A DNA stretch of 64,000 nucleotides from Gadus chalcogrammus (GCF_026213295.1 NC_079415.1:25090610-25154609), one strand, 5' to 3'; positions 1 to 9,837 are shown, counted from the first letter of the stretch. Notes: generated by a model from the sequence alone, not told the origin. Numbers and translations are program-made.

Positions 1-1290
1 TGTCTCCCTGTGCTTCCACAGGGGCAATACTCCGTAGGGATGATGTATCTAGGATGGTGAGATACAAACAGGAAAGTGTTGGCAACATGTGCTTAAGATA
101 TAATTTCTCAGAGCATTTAAGAAAATAAAACATTTACTTTTAGGAAGAGATGGACCTGCTCTTATTCCAGACTCCAAAGGACTGCGGGAGACTGCCTTTC
201 TGTGTGCTTTGGAAAAAAGTTGTGACAAAACATGAGCACTATATATAAATGAATGAAAATGTGATTAATTAGAATGAAACTGATATTTATGTGAGATACA
301 CTGGAGGTATAAGAGCACTACTGTCATACTTTGTTTCAACACATCGGGCTCCTGCTCTCTTATCCCGAGCTCTGGGGCAATGGCGAGCAGCTGGGCAGGG
401 ACCGGCAACAGGGCCTTCGCTGTGGCTATGGGATTAAAAGGAAAACATATAAATGTCATGCAATCTGAATGACATCCAGGATGAAGTGGGAAGGAAACAA
501 ATATAATAACCTTTCGCAGCAGTCACAGTGGGGTCATCCGGTTCTGCAGGTCTAGCAGCAGTAGCTGGTGGCTTCGTCCTGTGAGCTGTAAAAACAATCA
601 GTGTCATTTTCCTCACACATTTAAGTTTCTTATGCTTTGCAATCTGACTTTACCTGTTGTCTTTGCAGCTAACTGGTAGCACAGACTAAACATTTTTCAT
701 TCAATTTTGAATTGTTGTGTATTTGAAATGCACAAATCGTTTAAGCATCTGAGAACAGGTAAAGCACAGAAGCAATATAAGTATATAGTAAGAATATCAC
801 TGGTCAATCAAAGATGTGGCATGTGAACCTGTATCTAAGCCTCTGTGGTATTTCACACGCCAAATCCTTGAACGACAGCTTAAATGAAGCATGCATATAA
901 CACAAAACACTTACCATCTTCGACGGCATGTTAATTCCTTTGGTTAGTTGGAGAGCAAGAGAACACAAACATCAGTACAGACCCAAGAACACGGCCCAAA
1001 ATAACAAACTAGTGACAAAAATAGTAACGGCAGGTGATTCTGTTGTAAACAGAATCCTCCGTCCGCACTGATTGAAGAAAAACCTTTCGTGGATCCACAG
1101 CCTCTGCCTCTTCCTGGACTGTGTTGGTGGGCCTGAAAGCCCGGGGAACATTTGATCAAGTACCGGAAGAGTTACGGTTTCATCCCTTTGATGATCCACT
1201 GCTTACTCCGGTGTCAAATACAGATGGAGACAGGTTTCACATCTGTCTCTCCAGTTCCTCGTCCTCCTCCATCCCCTAGGAGATTACAAC
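1..1290 (-). other. Possible exons of an unidentified minus-strand spliced gene
   Basis: Short open segments with splice-like ends are visible on the minus strand. One at about 514-588 follows a TTTTTACAG acceptor and ends before a GT; one at about 334-427 follows a CCCATAG acceptor and ends at a GTATGA donor. Another open stretch at 1000-1150 contains the words PVLDQMFPGL and RLWIHERFF. They lie downstream, in the minus direction, of the recognisable pseudogene at 1765-2240 and could be its later exons. I do not recognise the product and have no proof of transcription. The rest of the interval is AT-rich and featureless. Confidence 0.25.
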
Positions 1291-1760
1291 AAAAACATTC
1301 ATTGTGTTTTAGGTACATTCAAAGATCCATGAATTCAGTATTTGAATATGTTTGTGAACTGACCTAGAGTGCCTGCTGTTGGGGTCGGAGGCCGTTAGAT
1401 GTGGTGGAGGCAGTAGATGTGGTTGAAGCCTTCTGCACGCGTGTTTGACAGGAGATATAAAGAAAACATTCATTGGTTTTAGGTACATTTCAAAGATCAT
1501 GAAGTCAGTATTTGAATATTGTTGTGAACTGACAGAGAGTGCCTGCTGTTGGGTGGAGGCAGTAGAGTGGTGGTGAGGCAAGTAGATGGTGGTGGAGCCT
1601 TCTGCAGGTGTTGACAGGAGATTTAAACAAAACCATTCCTTGTGTTTTAGGTACATTCCAAGATCATGAAGTTCAGTATTTGAATAATTGTTGTGAACTG
1701 ACCTAGAGTTGCCTGCTGTTGGGATGGAGGCAGTAGATGTAGTGGAGCCTTCTGCAGGTG
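1290..1760 (-). repeat. Three tandem copies of a ~165-bp exon-like segment
   Basis: Three direct copies start near 1300, 1460 and 1630. Each contains the same order of blocks: a piece reading on the minus strand as acceptor-like CTGTCAACACCTGCAG, a Thr/Ser/His-rich open piece (TPAEGSTT...TASTQQQAL), then TCAGTTCACAACAATATTCAAATACTG. Copies differ by small indels, so one minus-strand frame runs through them only by chance shifts. This looks like local tandem duplication of one exon plus flanking intron. It could instead be an ordinary minisatellite without coding role. Confidence 0.55.
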
Positions 1761-1764
1761 TTGG

Positions 1765-2240
1765 ACAGGATACAGCCCCTTTCCTGCTTGAGGATGTACT
1801 GCTGCAGGTTGTATACTTTGCTGTTTTTGATGCATCTTTGGCGTGAGATGTAGGCAGCATAACCATCCGCCCCTGCTCTCCCAGATCTGCCTCCAGTTGG
1901 TTTTGGCCCTGCGACCAAAGCCGACAGTATGTCCCCCTCTGACGCCACAGGTTAAGCAAGGGTTCCTGGAGATCAGGTAGTTCCTCAGGTGCCTGTATTT
2001 CCTGGAAGACTCCTGGCATAGTCCAGAAAAGACAGCAGGCTGTCCTTACGTGTCCCTGTGGGTTGAAGGGTCACGGCTCTCTCCTCATCGTCTACCTTTT
2101 CATCAGGTAGATGGTGTAAGCCACATCGTTCTCGAGGAGCCACTTGAACGATTTTCCCTGGTACTTGCCAAACTGCAGCAGGTACTCTCCCTCAACTCCT
2201 GTCGGTCCGGACACATCCCCTCCTCGCTGGATGACCACAG
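1765..2240 (-). pseudogene. Decayed member of an uncharacterised fish multicopy gene family
   Basis: On the minus strand an open stretch near 2105-2240 reads LQFGKYQGKSFKWLLENDV followed by YTIYLM, then continues after a frame change into a segment ending KDSLLSFLDYARS. Further on, 1765-1960 gives VGFGRRAKTNWRQIWESR and DGYAAYISRQ...KVYNLQQYILKQ. From memory of fish proteins these blocks occur together in a poorly described, highly multiplied family whose function I do not know. At least two frameshifts separate the blocks here, so this copy looks non-functional. The tandem repeats at 1290-1760 lie where its next exon would be. The link to the family is recognition by eye, not alignment. Confidence 0.4.
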
Positions 2241-2299
2241 TGCGACGCGCTGGTCTTCACTAGCTCAGGTTCTCACGGGACTATTGACCTGAAGCCCAG

Positions 2300-3110
2300 A
2301 TTATGTTTTATCCTCAGGGCCTCAGAGGATGGGTCCTGCCGCAGATGACCCGATGGTCCCCTCCTAAATGCACCGTCTCTTTCCGGGGAAGAAGCTGACG
2401 GGATTCATGATTTCTTTCACTGCAAAAAATAATGCATATTACATAGTTGTATTATGATTTATACAGTAAGAGTAGCTAGTATAAGTTATATTGTAATGTA
2501 GTAATAATTAAAGCTATATAATAATACTGTTATATTACAGCATTATTCATATCAACATTAATGAGCATTTGTAATGAGTCTAGTGGGTTTAACCCACGTA
2601 AATTAACTTAACTTAACTGAGACAATACTAATCCCCCTTCAGATAGTAGTCAGAGAGTATCGATTAATGAGGGTATTTGTATTTATATAGATATATAGAT
2701 AGAGATATTTCAGTGTGACGCTGACTTGACAGATGGCTCTTACAGTGTGTACACAGTAATATTATTTAGAAGCTGTGTAACATATAACGTTACGTATAAA
2801 AGTGAATTTACGAGGTTAAAAACAATAGGTCCAACTTACATTGAAAAGCTAACTTGTTGTTGTTAACTTGGTGTCTCCTGGCGAAAAGTTAACTTGTCCA
2901 CGGATGAAAATAATTGTCAACTCTTCCAGAACGTTCAACGCCCGAGAACGTTCGATGCTGTCTGTCACTCAGAAAAGAAATCATCCCCTTACTGCTGCCG
3001 AGGGGGGGAAACAGCGTGCCACCCAAAACCCGCTTGTTGCCAGAAAAATATTACTCCGTAGTGATAAGAACTACCATAGAGAATGAATGGGAAAAGTTAA
3101 GGAAGTTAAG
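2300..3110. other. AT-rich spacer, no gene seen
   Basis: The stretch 2420-2850 is AT-rich with short TATATA/GATAGATA tracts and no convincing open frame. At 2860-3060 there is unique-looking sequence with a G-run (AGGGGGGGAAA). The tRNA array begins abruptly at about 3115. Confidence 0.4.
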
Positions 3111-3117
3111 GACGACT

Positions 3118-3166
3118 ATTCTCGGCTCCCGCGCGGGAGACCGGGGTTCAATTCCCCGACGGGGAG
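3118..3166 (+). pseudogene. tRNA-Asp 3' half, 5' half replaced
   Basis: From GCGCGGGAGACC to GACGGGGAG the sequence equals the anticodon stem, T arm and acceptor of the intact tRNA-Asp at 14228. The 5' half, including A box and anticodon, is absent and unrelated sequence (CGACTATTCTCGGCTCCC) takes its place, so this marks the truncated left edge of the array. Confidence 0.8.
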
Positions 3167-3316
3167 TAAGGGAATTTTACTCACAGTGCCGAACACATTC
3201 GACCTGGCGTTATTTGAGATGCATGAGGCGTCTGTGAGCAAGACGAGGCCATTGATAACTTGACGAGTTTAACGAAATTGAACCAACTATTCACTCTGGT
3301 ACACTTTTTAGTTTGT

Positions 3317-3399
3317 GTCAGGATGGCCGATCGGTCTATGGTGCTGCAATCAGGTCGCTGTCTCGTCTGGAAGAGTGGGTCTGACTCCCACTTCTGAAG
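3317..3399 (+). pseudogene. tRNA-Leu(CAG)-like, degenerate
   Basis: 83 nt beginning GTCAGGATGGCCGATCGG and ending CCCACTTCTGAAG follow vertebrate tRNA-Leu(CAG), including the long variable arm, with CAG in the anticodon loop. There are mismatches in the anticodon stem (TGCA against CGCT), in the first acceptor pair and in the T loop (TCTGACT instead of TTCGAAT), so the B box is damaged. A TTTT run follows at 3402. Likely non-functional. Confidence 0.75.
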
Positions 3400-3560
3400 G
3401 GAGTTTTGAGGTCACCTTACGAAAAGTGAAATCACTGTCGTCCTGAACTATTTATTTCAGACGATCTTAGGTTCACCCGCTCAGTTTGATGTTCGGTGAG
3501 AGGTGACCATTCGCCCAATGTGTTTAAGTTGCGTTTTAAGAATTCATAATAATTATACAC

Positions 3561-3631
3561 TGCATTGGCCGCGAATCGAACCCAGACCTCCCGCGTGGCA
3601 GGCGAGCATTCTACCACTGAACCACCAATGC
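3561..3631 (-). tRNA. tRNA-Gly(GCC), one T-stem mismatch
   Basis: The complement reads GCATTGGTGGTTCAGTGGTA onward, has the anticodon GCC and closes with CCAATGCA, matching vertebrate tRNA-Gly(GCC) over 71 nt. Acceptor, D and anticodon stems pair. The T stem carries a CGCGG instead of CCCGG side, giving one mismatch. No strong T-run follows, so expression is uncertain. Confidence 0.75.
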
Positions 3632-3983
3632 TCACATGTCCACCTGCAGGACTCAAAGTGCTTGCTCACATTAAGAAATACTAGAACGCCACAGCCCCTC
3701 ATTAGTACAGTGGTCAGTATCCATTGGCCATGCATGAAACCAGGAATGTGAAGATTCTTGGTTTCGCTCAGTCCGAACGAAAAGAGCCAATTTGTTTTGG
3801 TCACACAAATGACCCAGCCTTACCTTTGCCTGCAATCAGCCAGAGATTCAGCAGCAGGTGCACCACAATGCAGCCCAGATACTTTCCAATGTTGCAGACC
3901 AGGGCTTCATGCATGACAGGTAATTCTACCAATGAAACACCGGTATTTCAACCGGCGTTCACCGCAGATTTCATGTGTTCACA

Positions 3984-4154
3984 ATGGCACGCCCTTTTGA
4001 TGAGAGAACTGCTGATATCAGAGCGCAAATTATACGTGCAATCCACCGGGAGCGATTGATAAGACCACGGATCGACATCTTGGCATATTGGATGACTTTT
4101 TGCTGGAGTGGAGAGATATCGATTCTCGCGCAAATCTTTAATATATTTAAATAG
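3984..4154 (+). pseudogene. Harbinger DDE transposase, N-terminal 56 codons only
   Basis: The frame starts ATG (MARPFDERTADIRAQ) and runs through RERLIRPRLDILAYW-like sequence (here RPRID) to TAG at 4152. The word RER.x.RPR.D.LAY is typical of the start of fish Harbinger transposases. The catalytic DDE core is absent, because sequence beyond residue ~45 belongs to the internal deletion that makes this a non-autonomous element. The counterpart in the right copy is at 7188-7325 on the minus strand. Confidence 0.65.
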
Positions 4155-4998
4155 CCTTACATAGCCAACACTACCAATTGAGGACCTGGCCTCAGTTCAC
4201 TCCAGACTATTTGCGTAGCCCTCCGTTTTTTTCAAATGGTAGTTTTATCTAGGCTATAATGCTGGAGATGCTGAGCACATCACAGTCGTCTCAGATGACC
4301 CATCCAAGATTTGTATCGGCCTCCTATCATACAAAGAGCAATATTGTCTGAGTACGATACCAAGAGGCATTTCCAACATAAGGTATACAATAGTCCTAAC
4401 AGACTTTCATCCACTGGAGAATGTTCGTTCGTAGCCGGCGGCTTCATTACAAGCACTGATCCATCTTGATCTGTGAAGTTGATGAATTGTCACTTTTAGG
4501 TTGTCTACCCAGTTACCAAAAAAAGAAACATTTGGAATAGTATGCGCTGTGGCAAGCACACGGTTTGCATGTGTTACTTCGAAGGCAAAAAAAATCTAAA
4601 ATACAAGAAAACACAAAAACCTACATTCAACCAGTGTGGGGTATGGCCCATGACTCTGTGGTAGGTACCTCCAGGTACCCCCTCCATGCCAGGGCACCCT
4701 GAATTTATGTTTATTAACAGCTCCTCCACCGGGGTCAAGACAATTTGAGGGCCAAATCCAGTCTGCAGACTGTCGGCCTTTTCACGATTGGCTTAAAAAA
4801 ATGGCTTATTTAAATTTATACCAATACAATGGTGGGAAAAGCTTACCAGTTTGTATGTTTTTTATACTTCATTTTTATACTTGATCCTCTGATCGCTTGG
4901 AAGCAATCGGAGTACATATTGTTTTAGAAGAAAGGGGTTATGTGGTAGGATCTTTAAGAATGCTTAACTGGGATATTTATATATTCATGGCTCAAATA

Positions 4999-5205
4999 TT
5001 AAGGATCATGCTTTTGACGTGTAACTAACGCATTTACGCGATCAGCGATCCGCTGCCAGGCTTTGGTTCTCCGGGTTGCAGAGGCTTTAGCGTTCCCTTT
5101 TCTTGTGATAATGTCCTTCTCCTCGTCATAGCTCTCCAGGAGAACCTGGAGTTCCATTTCATTGAAATAAGCGGCCCGTTTCGCCAAATCGATCAGGGTT
5201 TCCAT
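4999..5205 (-). CDS. Myb/SANT-like Harbinger protein fragment
   Basis: The predicted 68 residues start METLIDLAKRAAYF and contain FNEMELQVLLESYDEEK, then KAWQRIADRVNALV before the stop. This is the pattern of the Myb_DNA-bind_5 / NAIF1-like domain, where Trp and hydrophobics of a tri-helical fold are spaced as here. In two-gene Harbinger elements such a protein helps the transposase bind DNA in the nucleus. A longer frame (to 5343) runs into the element's terminus and is probably not all coding; I prefer the internal ATG at 5203-5205. The protein stops shortly after the domain, so the usual C-terminal part is missing. Unlike the copy at 6096 it has no internal stop. Confidence 0.6.
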   Translation of the reverse strand: METLIDLAKRAAYFNEMELQVLLESYDEEKDIITRKGNAKASATRRTKAWQRIADRVNALVTRQKHDP

Positions 5206-5554
5206 GATCCATACATCACGTCTTTTTAAGTTTGGCGTGGACGCGCACAACCCTGTGTTAACCAACCCCGAGTTGATTGAACTAATGCATAACCGCTGCT
5301 GTGGAACCGAAAACTCTGGGTTGGTCGGCACAGGGTCAATCAACCTAGAGTTCAGCGTTAACTCAGTGTTTGTTAAACCTCCGTTCGTGGAACACCCCTC
5401 AGGGCTTCATGCATGACAGGTAATTCTACCAATGAAACACCAACGCTTGTTAGCTCAAGAATTTGTGCCCCCAGAAATGAATTGGTCAGACTCACATTTC
5501 CACCTGTAGACGTCAAAGTTCTTGGACGTGTTGAGGAACGTGTATTCACAGAGT

Positions 5555-5609
5555 TCCTCGTTAGTATAGTGGTCAGTATCCCCGCCTGTCACGCGGGAGA
5601 CCGGGGTTT
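5555..5609 (+). pseudogene. tRNA-Asp, 3' end deleted
   Basis: The first ~54 nt are identical to the intact tRNA-Asp(GTC) at 14228, then GGGGTTT joins straight to AAGGGAATTTTACTC, deleting the rest of the T arm and the 3' acceptor strand. The deletion lies between two short A/T-rich matches and leaves no cloverleaf. Confidence 0.8.
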
Positions 5610-5758
5610 AAGGGAATTTTACTCACAGTGCCGAACACATTCGACCTGGCGTTATTTGAGATGCATGAGGCGTCTGTGAGCAAGACGAGGCCATTGATAA
5701 CTTGACGAGTTTAACGAAATTGAACCCACTATTCACTCTGGTACACTTTTTAGTTTGT

Positions 5759-5798
5759 GTCAGGATGGCCGATCGGTCTATGGTGCTGCAATCAGGTC
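5759..5798 (+). pseudogene. tRNA-Leu-like 5' half
   Basis: 40 nt equal to the 5' half of the tRNA-Leu-like sequence at 3317, ending at CAATCAGGTC, after which the linker (CATTGATAACTTGACG) restarts. A second copy follows 106 bp later, so this is a partial tandem duplication of the linker plus tRNA half. Confidence 0.75.
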
Positions 5799-6095
5799 AT
5801 TGATAACTTGACGAGTTTAACGAAATTGAACCCACTATTCACTCTGGTACACTTTTTAGCTTGTGTCAGGATGGCCGATCGGTCTATGGTGCTGCAATCA
5901 GAGGGGTGTTCCACGAACGGAGGTTTAACAAACACTGAGTTAACGCTGAACTCTAGGTTGATTGACCCTGTGCCAACCAACCCAGAGTTTTCGGTTCCAC
6001 AGCAGCGGTTATGCATTAGTTCAATCAACTCGGGGTTGGTTAACACAGGGTTGTGCGCGTCCACGCCAAACTTAAAAAGACGTGATGTATGGATC

Positions 6096-6305
6096 ATGGA
6101 AACCCTGATCGATATGGCGAAACGGGCCGCTTATTTCAATGAAATGGAACTCCAGGTTCTCCTGGAGAGCTATGACGAGGAGAAGGACATTATCACAAGA
6201 AAAGGGAACGCTAAAACCTCTGGAACCCGGAGAACCAAAGCCTGGTAGCGGATCGCTGACCGCGTAAATGCGTTAGTTACACGTCAAAAGCATGATCCTT
6301 AATAT
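6096..6305 (+). pseudogene. Myb/SANT-like Harbinger protein with internal stop
   Basis: This matches the left-copy protein (METLIDMAKRAAYFNEMELQ...) but the codon after KAW is TAG at 6246-6248 where the left copy has CAG. The product would be cut within the third helix of the Myb-like domain. A few substitutions elsewhere (Leu to Met, Ala to Thr, Ala to Gly) show that the two copies have drifted or been partly converted. Confidence 0.65.
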
Positions 6306-7187
6306 TTGAGCCATGAATATATAAATATCCCAGTTAAGCATTCTTAAAGATCCTACCACACAACCCCTTTCTTCTAAAACAATATGTACTCCGATTGCTT
6401 CCAAGCGGTCAGAGGATCAAGTATAAAAATGAAGTATAAAAAACATACAAACTGGTAAGCTTTTCCCACCATCGTATTGGTATAAATTTAAATAAGCCAT
6501 TTTTTTAAGCCAATCGTGAAAAGGCCGACAGTCGGCAGACTGGATCTGGCCCTCAAATTGTCTTGACCCCGGTGGAGGAGCTGTTAATAAACATAAATTC
6601 AGGGCGCCCTGGCATGGAGGGGGTACCTGGAGGTACCTAGTACCACCTCAGAGAGTCATGGGTCATACCCCACACTGGTTGAATGTAGGTTTTTGTGTTT
6701 TCTTGTATTTTAGATTTTTTTTGCCTTCGAAGTAACACATGCAAACCGTGTGCTTGCCACAGCGCATACTATTCCAAATGTTTCTTATTTTGGTAACTGG
6801 GTAGAAAACCTAAAATTGACAATTCATCAACTTCACAGATCAAGATGGATCAGTGCTTGTAATGAAGCCGCCGGCTACGATCGAACATTCTCCAGTGGAT
6901 GCAAGTCCGTTAGGACTATTTTATACTTTATGTTGTAAATGCCTCTCGGCATAGTACTCAGACAATATTGCTCTTTGTATGATAGGAGGCCGATACAAAT
7001 CTTGGATGGGTCATCTGAAACGACTGTGATGTGCTCAGCATCTCCAGCATTATAGCCTAGATAAAACTACCATTTGAAAAAAACGGAGGGCTACGCAAAT
7101 AGTCTGGAGTGAACTGAGGCCAGGTCCTCGATTGGTAGTGTTGGCTATGTAAGGCTATTTAAATATATTAAAGATTTGCGCGAGAAT

Positions 7188-7325
7188 CTATATCTCTCCA
7201 CTCCAGCAAAAAGTCATCCAATATGCCAAGATGTCGAGCCGTGGTCTTATCAATCGCTCCCGGTGGATTGCACGTATAATTTGCGCTCTGATATCAGCAG
7301 TTCTCTCATCAAAAGGGCATGCCAT
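7188..7325 (-). pseudogene. Harbinger DDE transposase, N-terminal fragment
   Basis: The minus-strand frame MACPFDERTADIRAQ...RERLIRPRLDILAYW is followed by a short unrelated tail. It corresponds to 3984-4154 in the other copy, with Cys instead of Arg at residue 3 and the canonical RPRLD. Only the leader of a transposase of about 350 residues remains. Confidence 0.65.
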
Positions 7326-7691
7326 TGTGAACACATGAAATCTGCGGTGAACGCCGGTTGAAATACCCAAAACCGGGTTATGTTTCAAACTTAACCTGCG
7401 CAAAACCTGGTCCGACCAGGTTTGATTCAGAGCATATGTTGCTATAGCAACTAACATACCGTGATCCTTTTGGAACGGAAAACCTAGGGTTACAGCAAAC
7501 CCTGGGTTAACTTACCCGGTTATGTGATAAAACCGGCTTTGTGGAACACCCCACAGGTCGCTGTCTCGTCTGGAAGAGTGGGTTTGAGTCCCCCTTTTTA
7601 GGTTCACCCGCTCAGTTTGATGTTCGGTGAGAGATGACCATTCACCCACTGTGTTTAAGTTGCGTTTTAAGAATTCATAATAATTACACAC

Positions 7692-7762
7692 TGCATTGGC
7701 CGGGAATCGAACCCAGGCCTCCCGCATGGCAGGCGAGCATTCTACCACTGAACCACCAATGC
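7692..7762 (-). tRNA. tRNA-Gly(GCC)
   Basis: The complement is a full 71-nt tRNA-Gly with anticodon GCC. The acceptor GCATTGG pairs with CCAATGC, the D arm is normal, the anticodon stem CTCGC pairs with GCGGG, and the T arm CTGGG/CCCGG has the loop TTCGATT. The A and B box cores are intact. Base 38 is T (GCCAT) instead of the usual C. No clear T-run lies downstream on the minus strand, so termination is the weak point. Confidence 0.85.
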
Positions 7763-8227
7763 TCACATTTAGTCACACTTTGGCTCACAAAATCCTCTCG
7801 AGACACATTTCCACCTGCAGGACTCAAAGTGCTTGCTCACATTAAGAAATACTAGAACGCCACAGCCCCTCATTAGTACAGTGGTCAGTATCCATTGGCC
7901 ATGCATGAAACCAGGAATGTGAAGATTCTTGGTTTCGCTCAGTCTGAACGAAAAGAGCCAATTTGTTTTGGTCACACAAATGACCCAGCCTTATACCTTT
8001 GCCTGCAATCAGCCAGAGATTCAGCAGCAGGTGCACTACAATGCAGCCCAGATACTTTCCAATGTTGCAGACCAGGGCTTCATGCATGACAGGTAATTCT
8101 ACCAATGAAACACCAACGCTTGTTAGCTCAAGAATTTGTGCCCCCAGAAATGAATTGGTCAGACTCACGTTTCCACCTGTAGACGTCAAAGTTCTTGGAC
8201 GTGTTGAGGAACGTGTATTCACAGAGT

Positions 8228-8299
8228 TCCTCGTTAGTATAGTGGTCAGTATCCCCGGCTGTCACGAAGGAGTCTGGGGTTCATATCCCCGACGGGGAG
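8228..8299 (+). pseudogene. tRNA-Asp, degenerate copy
   Basis: 72 nt in register with the intact gene at 14228, but the anticodon stem reads CCCGG/GAAGG (three broken pairs) and the T arm carries CTGGGGTTCATAT. The GTC anticodon survives. The fold-back element begins 75 bp downstream. Confidence 0.8.
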
Positions 8300-8544
8300 T
8301 AAGGGAGTTTTACTCACAGTGCCGAACACATTCGACCTGGCATTATTTGAGATGCATGAGGCGTCTGTGAGCACAACCCAGTCGCCAAGAAAATACGTCC
8401 ACGGTGTACGTTTCCATGAACACTGGATACGTAGCATTTCAACGTAAAAAATAGCGTGTTATACCTACAGTATCCACGTGTGCCGCTGTGGAGGCGGGTT
8501 TCGGGGTTTGGGTTTCACGGCTTTCGCGGCAAATTGTGGACACG

Positions 8545-8650
8545 ATTGTTTAGGGGGGGGGAGACTGTTGTTGACCGGGGAGGGAGGGGGGGGGGGACAC
8601 ACGGTTGTAGGGGGGGGTGGGGGGGGACACGTTTGTTGAGGCGGGGGGAG
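8545..8650 (+). repeat. G-tract minisatellite in left arm
   Basis: Long G-runs alternate with GACACGTTTGTTGAG / GACTGTTGTTGACC motifs. The reverse-complement counterpart is at 13240-13360 in the other arm, where the runs are longer. Apparent Gly/Pro-rich reading frames across both tracts are artefacts. Confidence 0.85.
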
Positions 8651-8944
8651 ACACGTTTGTAGAGTTGGTTTTTATTGGACGCTCGACAACGAGAGTTGGT
8701 TTTTATTGAACGAGACTTCAACACGGAACAGCTGCACGAAACGATGGTCACGTCACTCTCGGTGACGGTGTCGACAATAATGAACACACGAACAATGTTA
8801 ATAGAACACGCAACCACATAACATCCCGAACCCATTAACCCCACTTAATCCTAACAACAAAACAAGTTAACGAAAGCCCCATTTGTCAACTGAGAACCCC
8901 AATTCCCAGAATCCCCCGCGGCTCCGGAACACGGCGTAGCTTAT

Positions 8945-9195
8945 ATTAATCTTTATTATCTGAATGGGAAATGCAATATTTTAGGACAGCATACACCATT
9001 AAACGCGTTTCTAATGACATTTCTAGCGAGAAATGTACATTTTCCTTACATAATCTTCAGTCAGTGAATGTGTATGATCTTTATTAATCTTTATTATCTG
9101 AATGGGAAATGCAATATTTTAGGACCGATTCACCGTTAAACGTGTTTCTAATAACATTTCTAGCGAGAAATATACTTTTTACTTGCATAATCTTC
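8945..9195 (+). repeat. Tandem duplication of ~130 bp inside the arm
   Basis: The block TCTTTATTATCTGAATGGGAAATGC...TCTAGCGAGAAATGTAC occurs at 8950-9060 and again at 9080-9190 with small differences. The right arm has the inverted pair near 12720-12935. Confidence 0.75.
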
Positions 9196-9382
9196 AGTCA
9201 GTGATTGTGTCTGATCTTTAGTTTTATAGTTATTTGATCGGCTCGCTCGCATGTTTCAACGACGTCAGGTTGCTTTCGCTAAACTAGCAGCTCACGTGCT
9301 TCCTGCGTTTGTGTTATTAAACTGTTACTTTATGTAACTTTTAATGATATCATCTTGTTAGAAACACGTATATCTGAGAGCC

Positions 9383-9475
9383 AACCCAGTCGCCAAAAGC
9401 ATACCTACGTTGACAGTGTACGTTTCGTGAACACTGGATTACGTCGCATTTCAACATAAAATAGCGTGTTATACA
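9383..9475 (+). repeat. Internal copy of the fold-back terminus
   Basis: CAACCCAGTCGCCAAAAGC and the following ~90 bp repeat the outermost 95 bp of the element (8374-8470) in the same orientation, both running into AATAGCGTGTTATAC. The mirror copy is at about 12410-12505. Each arm therefore carries two terminus-like blocks about 1 kb apart. Confidence 0.75.
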
Positions 9476-9584
9476 CACACACACACGCACGCACACGCAC
9501 AGACACACACACACACAAGCACACACACGCACAGACACACAGACACAGACACAGACACACACACACACACGCACACACGCACAC
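9473..9584 (+). repeat. (CA)n microsatellite in left arm
   Basis: About 110 bp of CA/CGCA repeats. The mirror (TG)n tract is at 12302-12413 in the right arm. Val/Cys-rich reading frames here are not genes. Confidence 0.9.
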
Positions 9585-9837
9585 GGTGCATTTCGCTGCT
9601 AAAACAACAACAAAAAAATATTCCCTCAAATAGTATTACTTTCAAAACGTTGGCCAAAATGGCCAATAATATCATTTTTTATTTGGGATGCTTCTTTTGG
9701 GTGGATTTTGAACGGTATGTGGGGGGCACGTTTTTTGCAGGACCTGGCAACCCTGCGCTGTTGCCCGAGATCTGGATCCATCCCGGCGTGGTGCCGTCTC
9801 CTTTTGACCTTTTGACCCCAGACTTCTGGGGGAATAG

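Larger units (their letters stand above)
3942..5399 (-). mobile_element. Harbinger element, left copy, one end deleted
   Basis: This is an inverted, about 98% identical copy of the element at 5902-7553. Its GTGGAACACCCCT terminus is intact at 5399, but about 180 bp of the opposite end is missing, the break lying at 3941/3942. It carries the same two partial genes, a Myb/SANT-like protein (minus) and the N-terminus of a DDE transposase (plus). The bases next to the surviving end, CAGGGCTTC, start a 42-bp host segment also found directly left of the break (3900-3941 and 5400-5441). A simple 3-bp target duplication is therefore not seen here. Confidence 0.8.
5902..7553 (+). mobile_element. Harbinger-type element with CAG target duplication
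   Basis: It starts AGGGGTGTTCCAC and ends GTGGAACACCCCA, an inverted terminal match of 12 bases, flanked by CAG at 5899-5901 and 7554-7556. It carries a Myb/SANT-like reading frame on the plus strand and a truncated DDE transposase N-terminus on the minus strand. That is the convergent two-gene layout of fish Harbingers with the middle of the transposase gene deleted. Zebrafish Harbinger3 is known to duplicate CWG, and CAG fits that. At 1.65 kb it is non-autonomous. Arm-to-arm similarity with the copy at 3942-5399 is about 98% by eye. Confidence 0.8.
5865..7604 (+). pseudogene. tRNA-Leu-like gene split by a Harbinger insertion
   Basis: The 5' half is at 5865-5901, ending in CAATCAG, and the 3' half at 7554-7604 starts CAGGTCGCTGTC. 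The element at 5902-7553 lies between them and the CAG, which is the anticodon, is present on both sides. Without the insertion and one CAG the two halves restore the same tRNA-Leu-like sequence as at 13617. Its T arm runs into CCCCCTTTTTAGG, so its 3' end is also changed. Confidence 0.8.

Noticed and set aside
3724..4059. 111-codon and similar open frames in the array linkers (also 7842-8370 and 13842-14370)
   Set aside because: They cross tRNA remnants and element junctions and owe their conservation to unit duplication, with no protein signature.
5757..6248. 163-codon open frame as one gene
   Set aside because: Its first 110 codons cross tRNA-Leu pseudogene halves and the Harbinger terminus; only the Myb-like part is likely coding.
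9350..9675. Cys/Val-rich reading frames (CVCVCV) and their mirrors at 12211-12536
   Set aside because: They are translations of CA/TG repeats in the arms of the fold-back element.
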